This document shows, one piece after another, positions 6,290-7,788 of a stretch of DNA of 7,788 nt. The first letter of the stretch is position 1. Every line of letters starts with the position of its first letter. A program made the translations under genes and the position numbers. The stretch covers positions 1 through 7,788 of the forward strand of contig JAFVEX010000186.1 of NCBI GenBank assembly GCA_017475785.1. Reading direction: 5' to 3'. The notes under the pieces were generated by a model that worked only from the letters and a program-made list of their open reading frames with translations, ran no database searches and was not told where the DNA came from. Source of the stretch: Eubacterium sp. (lineage in GTDB: Bacteria; Bacillota_A; Clostridia; Lachnospirales; Lachnospiraceae).

Positions 6290-7665
6290 AAGAACTCGTG
6301 AATTCCTTTTGCGGCAGCCTTGCCGGCACCCATGGCCAGGATGACGGTTGCCGCGCCGGTGACGGCGTCGCCGCCAGCGAAGACCGCGTGCTTGGAGGTC
6401 TCACCAGTCTCCTCGTTTGCGATGATGCATTTGCGCTTGTTTGTGTCCAGACCGATTGTCGTGGAGGAAATCAGCGGATTCGGGCTTGTGCCGAGCGACA
6501 TGATGACCGTGTCGACGTCAATCTCAAACTCAGAGCCTTCTACCGGAACCGGGCGTCTTCTGCCGGATTCATCCGGCTCGCCGAGTTCCATGCGGATGCA
6601 GCGCATGCCGCAGACCCAGCCGTCCTCGTTTACTAGAATTTCCACCGGATTGCAGAGCAGGTCAAAGATGATGCCTTCTTCCTTCGCGTGATGAACCTCT
6701 TCAACTCGTGCCGGCAGTTCTTCCTCGCTTCGTCTGTAGACGACATGAACCTCGGCGCCCAGACGGAGGGCGGTTCTCGCGGCGTCCATCGCCACATTTC
6801 CGCCGCCTACGACGGCGACCTTCTTTCCGAGGTGAATCGGCGTTTTGTACGTGTCCAGATAAGCCTTCATCAGATTGCTGCGCGTCAGATATTCGTTCGC
6901 GGAGAATACACCGTTCGCGTTTTCGCCCGGGATGTGCATAAACATCGGAAGACCCGCACCCGATCCGATAAAGACGGCCTCAAAGCCTTCCTCTTCCATC
7001 AGTTCATCGATCGTGACAGACTTGCCGATAATTACGTCGGTTTCAATCTTTACGCCAAGCGACTTGACGTTTTCGATTTCCTTGTCGACAACCGCGCTCT
7101 TCGGAAGACGGAACTCAGGAATTCCGTAGGAAAGAACGCCGCCGGCTTTGTGAAGTGCCTCAAAAATTGTGACATCATAGCCAAGTCTCGCGAGGTCTCC
7201 CGCGCAGGTCAGTCCGGCCGGTCCTGCTCCGATCACGGCGACCTTGTGCCCGTTCTTCGTCTCGGCAGCCTTTGGCTTAATGCCGTTTTCTCTCGCCCAA
7301 TCGGCGACAAAGCGCTCCATCTTGCCGATCGAGACCGGCTCGCCCTTGATTCCGCGCACACAGACGCCTTCACACTGGGATTCCTGCGGACATACACGGC
7401 CGCAGACTGCCGGGAGGGCGCTGGATTCGCTGATGGTGTTGTAAGCCGCCTCAATCTCTCCTGCCTTCAGTTCCTGAATGAACTTCGGGATGTTGATGCT
7501 GACAGGACATCCGGCCACGCAGCGCGGATTCTTGCAGTTAATGCAGCGCGTTGCCTCATCCATCGCTTCTTCCTGATTATATCCGTAGCACACCTCGTCA
7601 AAATTCGTGGCACGAACCTTCGGATCCTGTTCTCTGACAGGGGTCTTCTTCAATACATCAGCCAT
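6283..7665 (-). CDS. gltA: GltA/NfnB-type NADPH-dependent flavoprotein (glutamate synthase small-subunit family)
   Basis: This 460-residue protein belongs to the GltD-like family often annotated as NADPH-dependent glutamate synthase. Beside the upstream electron-transfer subunit it is more likely the large subunit of NfnAB, which reversibly couples NADH, ferredoxin and NADPH by flavin-based electron bifurcation. The N-terminal domain carries two cysteine groups for [4Fe-4S] clusters: C41, C44, C49, C53 and C88, C92, C98, C102. The FAD Rossmann motif is VIGAGPAG at 144-151. A second nucleotide site is VVGGGNVAMDAA (285-296), followed by YRR at 310-312, as expected for NADPH phosphate binding. 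AGGDAVTGAATVILAMGAGK at 430-449 closes the FAD site. The start has a perfect GGAGGTGAT site and overlaps the upstream stop by 1 nt. No large glutamate synthase subunit is visible, and the upstream gene is cut, so a true GltA role is not excluded. Confidence 0.93.
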   Translation of the reverse strand: MADVLKKTPVREQDPKVRATNFDEVCYGYNQEEAMDEATRCINCKNPRCVAGCPVSINIPKFIQELKAGEIEAAYNTISESSALPAVCGRVCPQESQCEGVCVRGIKGEPVSIGKMERFVADWARENGIKPKAAETKNGHKVAVIGAGPAGLTCAGDLARLGYDVTIFEALHKAGGVLSYGIPEFRLPKSAVVDKEIENVKSLGVKIETDVIIGKSVTIDELMEEEGFEAVFIGSGAGLPMFMHIPGENANGVFSANEYLTRSNLMKAYLDTYKTPIHLGKKVAVVGGGNVAMDAARTALRLGAEVHVVYRRSEEELPARVEEVHHAKEEGIIFDLLCNPVEILVNEDGWVCGMRCIRMELGEPDESGRRRPVPVEGSEFEIDVDTVIMSLGTSPNPLISSTTIGLDTNKRKCIIANEETGETSKHAVFAGGDAVTGAATVILAMGAGKAAAKGIHEFLC

Positions 7666-7788
7666 TATTTATCACCTCCGCAGTTTCCGCATCCGCCGTG
7701 GTGGGTATCTCCCTCCTGCTGACGAAGCAGTGCTCTTCCTTCTTCCGTTTTGTACATGGTCATGCGTTTCATTGCCTGGTCAAAATCA
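7665..7788 (-). CDS. NfnA/dihydroorotate dehydrogenase electron-transfer-like subunit, C-terminal 40 residues only
   Basis: The frame is open from the right window edge to a TAA at 7665-7667. The visible start DFDQAMKRMTMYKTEE matches the usual C-terminus of the sulfide/dihydroorotate dehydrogenase-like FAD/NAD-binding subunit, called NfnA when paired with the flavoprotein downstream. In that complex it carries FAD and a [2Fe-2S] cluster and handles NAD(H). Those domains lie outside the window, so the family call rests on the tail and the pairing. The last residues, HHGGCGNCGGDK, form a His/Gly/Cys-rich extension. Its stop overlaps the next start by 1 nt (TAATG), consistent with coupled, stoichiometric translation of two subunits. 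Confidence 0.75.
   Translation of the reverse strand, partial: DFDQAMKRMTMYKTEEGRALLRQQEGDTHHGGCGNCGGDK
7671..7679 (-). promoter_or_regulatory. Full-consensus Shine-Dalgarno for the GltA/NfnB gene
   Basis: The minus strand reads GGAGGTGAT, complementary to the 16S rRNA 3' tail, with GGAGG ending 9 nt before the ATG at 7665. These bases also encode Gly-Gly-Asp near the C-terminus of the upstream protein. This is the strongest ribosome binding site in the window. Confidence 0.9.

Noticed and set aside
6562..6577. GCCGGA-TTCA-TCCGGC hairpin in the GltA/NfnB gene
   Set aside because: A 6-bp stem in GC-rich coding sequence is common by chance, and it lacks any terminator T-run.
6688..7722. 344-codon plus-strand open frame opposite the GltA/NfnB gene
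   Set aside because: It is antisense to a fully conserved flavoprotein with intact cofactor motifs, has no recognisable domain, and is an expected shadow in GC-rich coding DNA.

Overview
The window is a compact gene cluster, all on the minus strand, from an anaerobic, moderately GC-rich Clostridia-type Firmicute. Lachnospiraceae-like is my best guess. The evidence is strong AGGAGG-type ribosome binding sites, an Nfn-type (ferredoxin/NADH/NADPH) flavoprotein pair, a DUF2284 protein typical of anaerobes, the miaB-mutS order common in Clostridia, and Firmicute-like RlmH, PhoH, MiaB and MutS sequences. No tRNA, rRNA, CRISPR array, insertion sequence or phage gene is visible.

In transcription order (right to left): the C-terminal end of an NfnA/dihydroorotate-dehydrogenase-like electron-transfer subunit (7665-7788, cut by the window); the large GltA/NfnB-type flavoprotein (6283-7665); rlmH, a 23S rRNA pseudouridine methyltransferase (5807-6289); a cysteine-rich DUF2284 protein (5230-5793); phoH (4222-5229); ybeY (3716-4225); 5-formyltetrahydrofolate cyclo-ligase (3089-3652); miaB (1622-3037); and the N-terminal 525 residues of mutS (1-1576, cut by the window). 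No gene-free stretch exceeds about 65 bases, and I see no intrinsic terminator or convincing promoter, so one long operon or a chain of coupled transcripts is likely.

The first six genes are packed very tightly: 1-nt overlap, 7-nt overlap, 13-nt gap, stop and start abutting, 4-nt overlap. Several Shine-Dalgarno sequences lie inside the last codons of the gene before. From fau onward the spacers are about 45-65 nt. Functionally the cluster joins a redox module (Nfn pair) to RNA maturation (RlmH, PhoH, YbeY, MiaB), then one-carbon metabolism and mismatch repair.

Points worth a second look: the DUF2284 gene, with 11 cysteines and lower GC than its neighbours; a 42-bp tandem duplication linking the end of fau to the start of miaB, which lie in the same reading frame separated by one amber stop; a perfect 11-bp inverted repeat inside rlmH; and a probable TTG start for mutS. 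Most of the window is ordinary conserved housekeeping sequence. I found no clear undescribed system beyond the uncharacterised DUF2284 gene.
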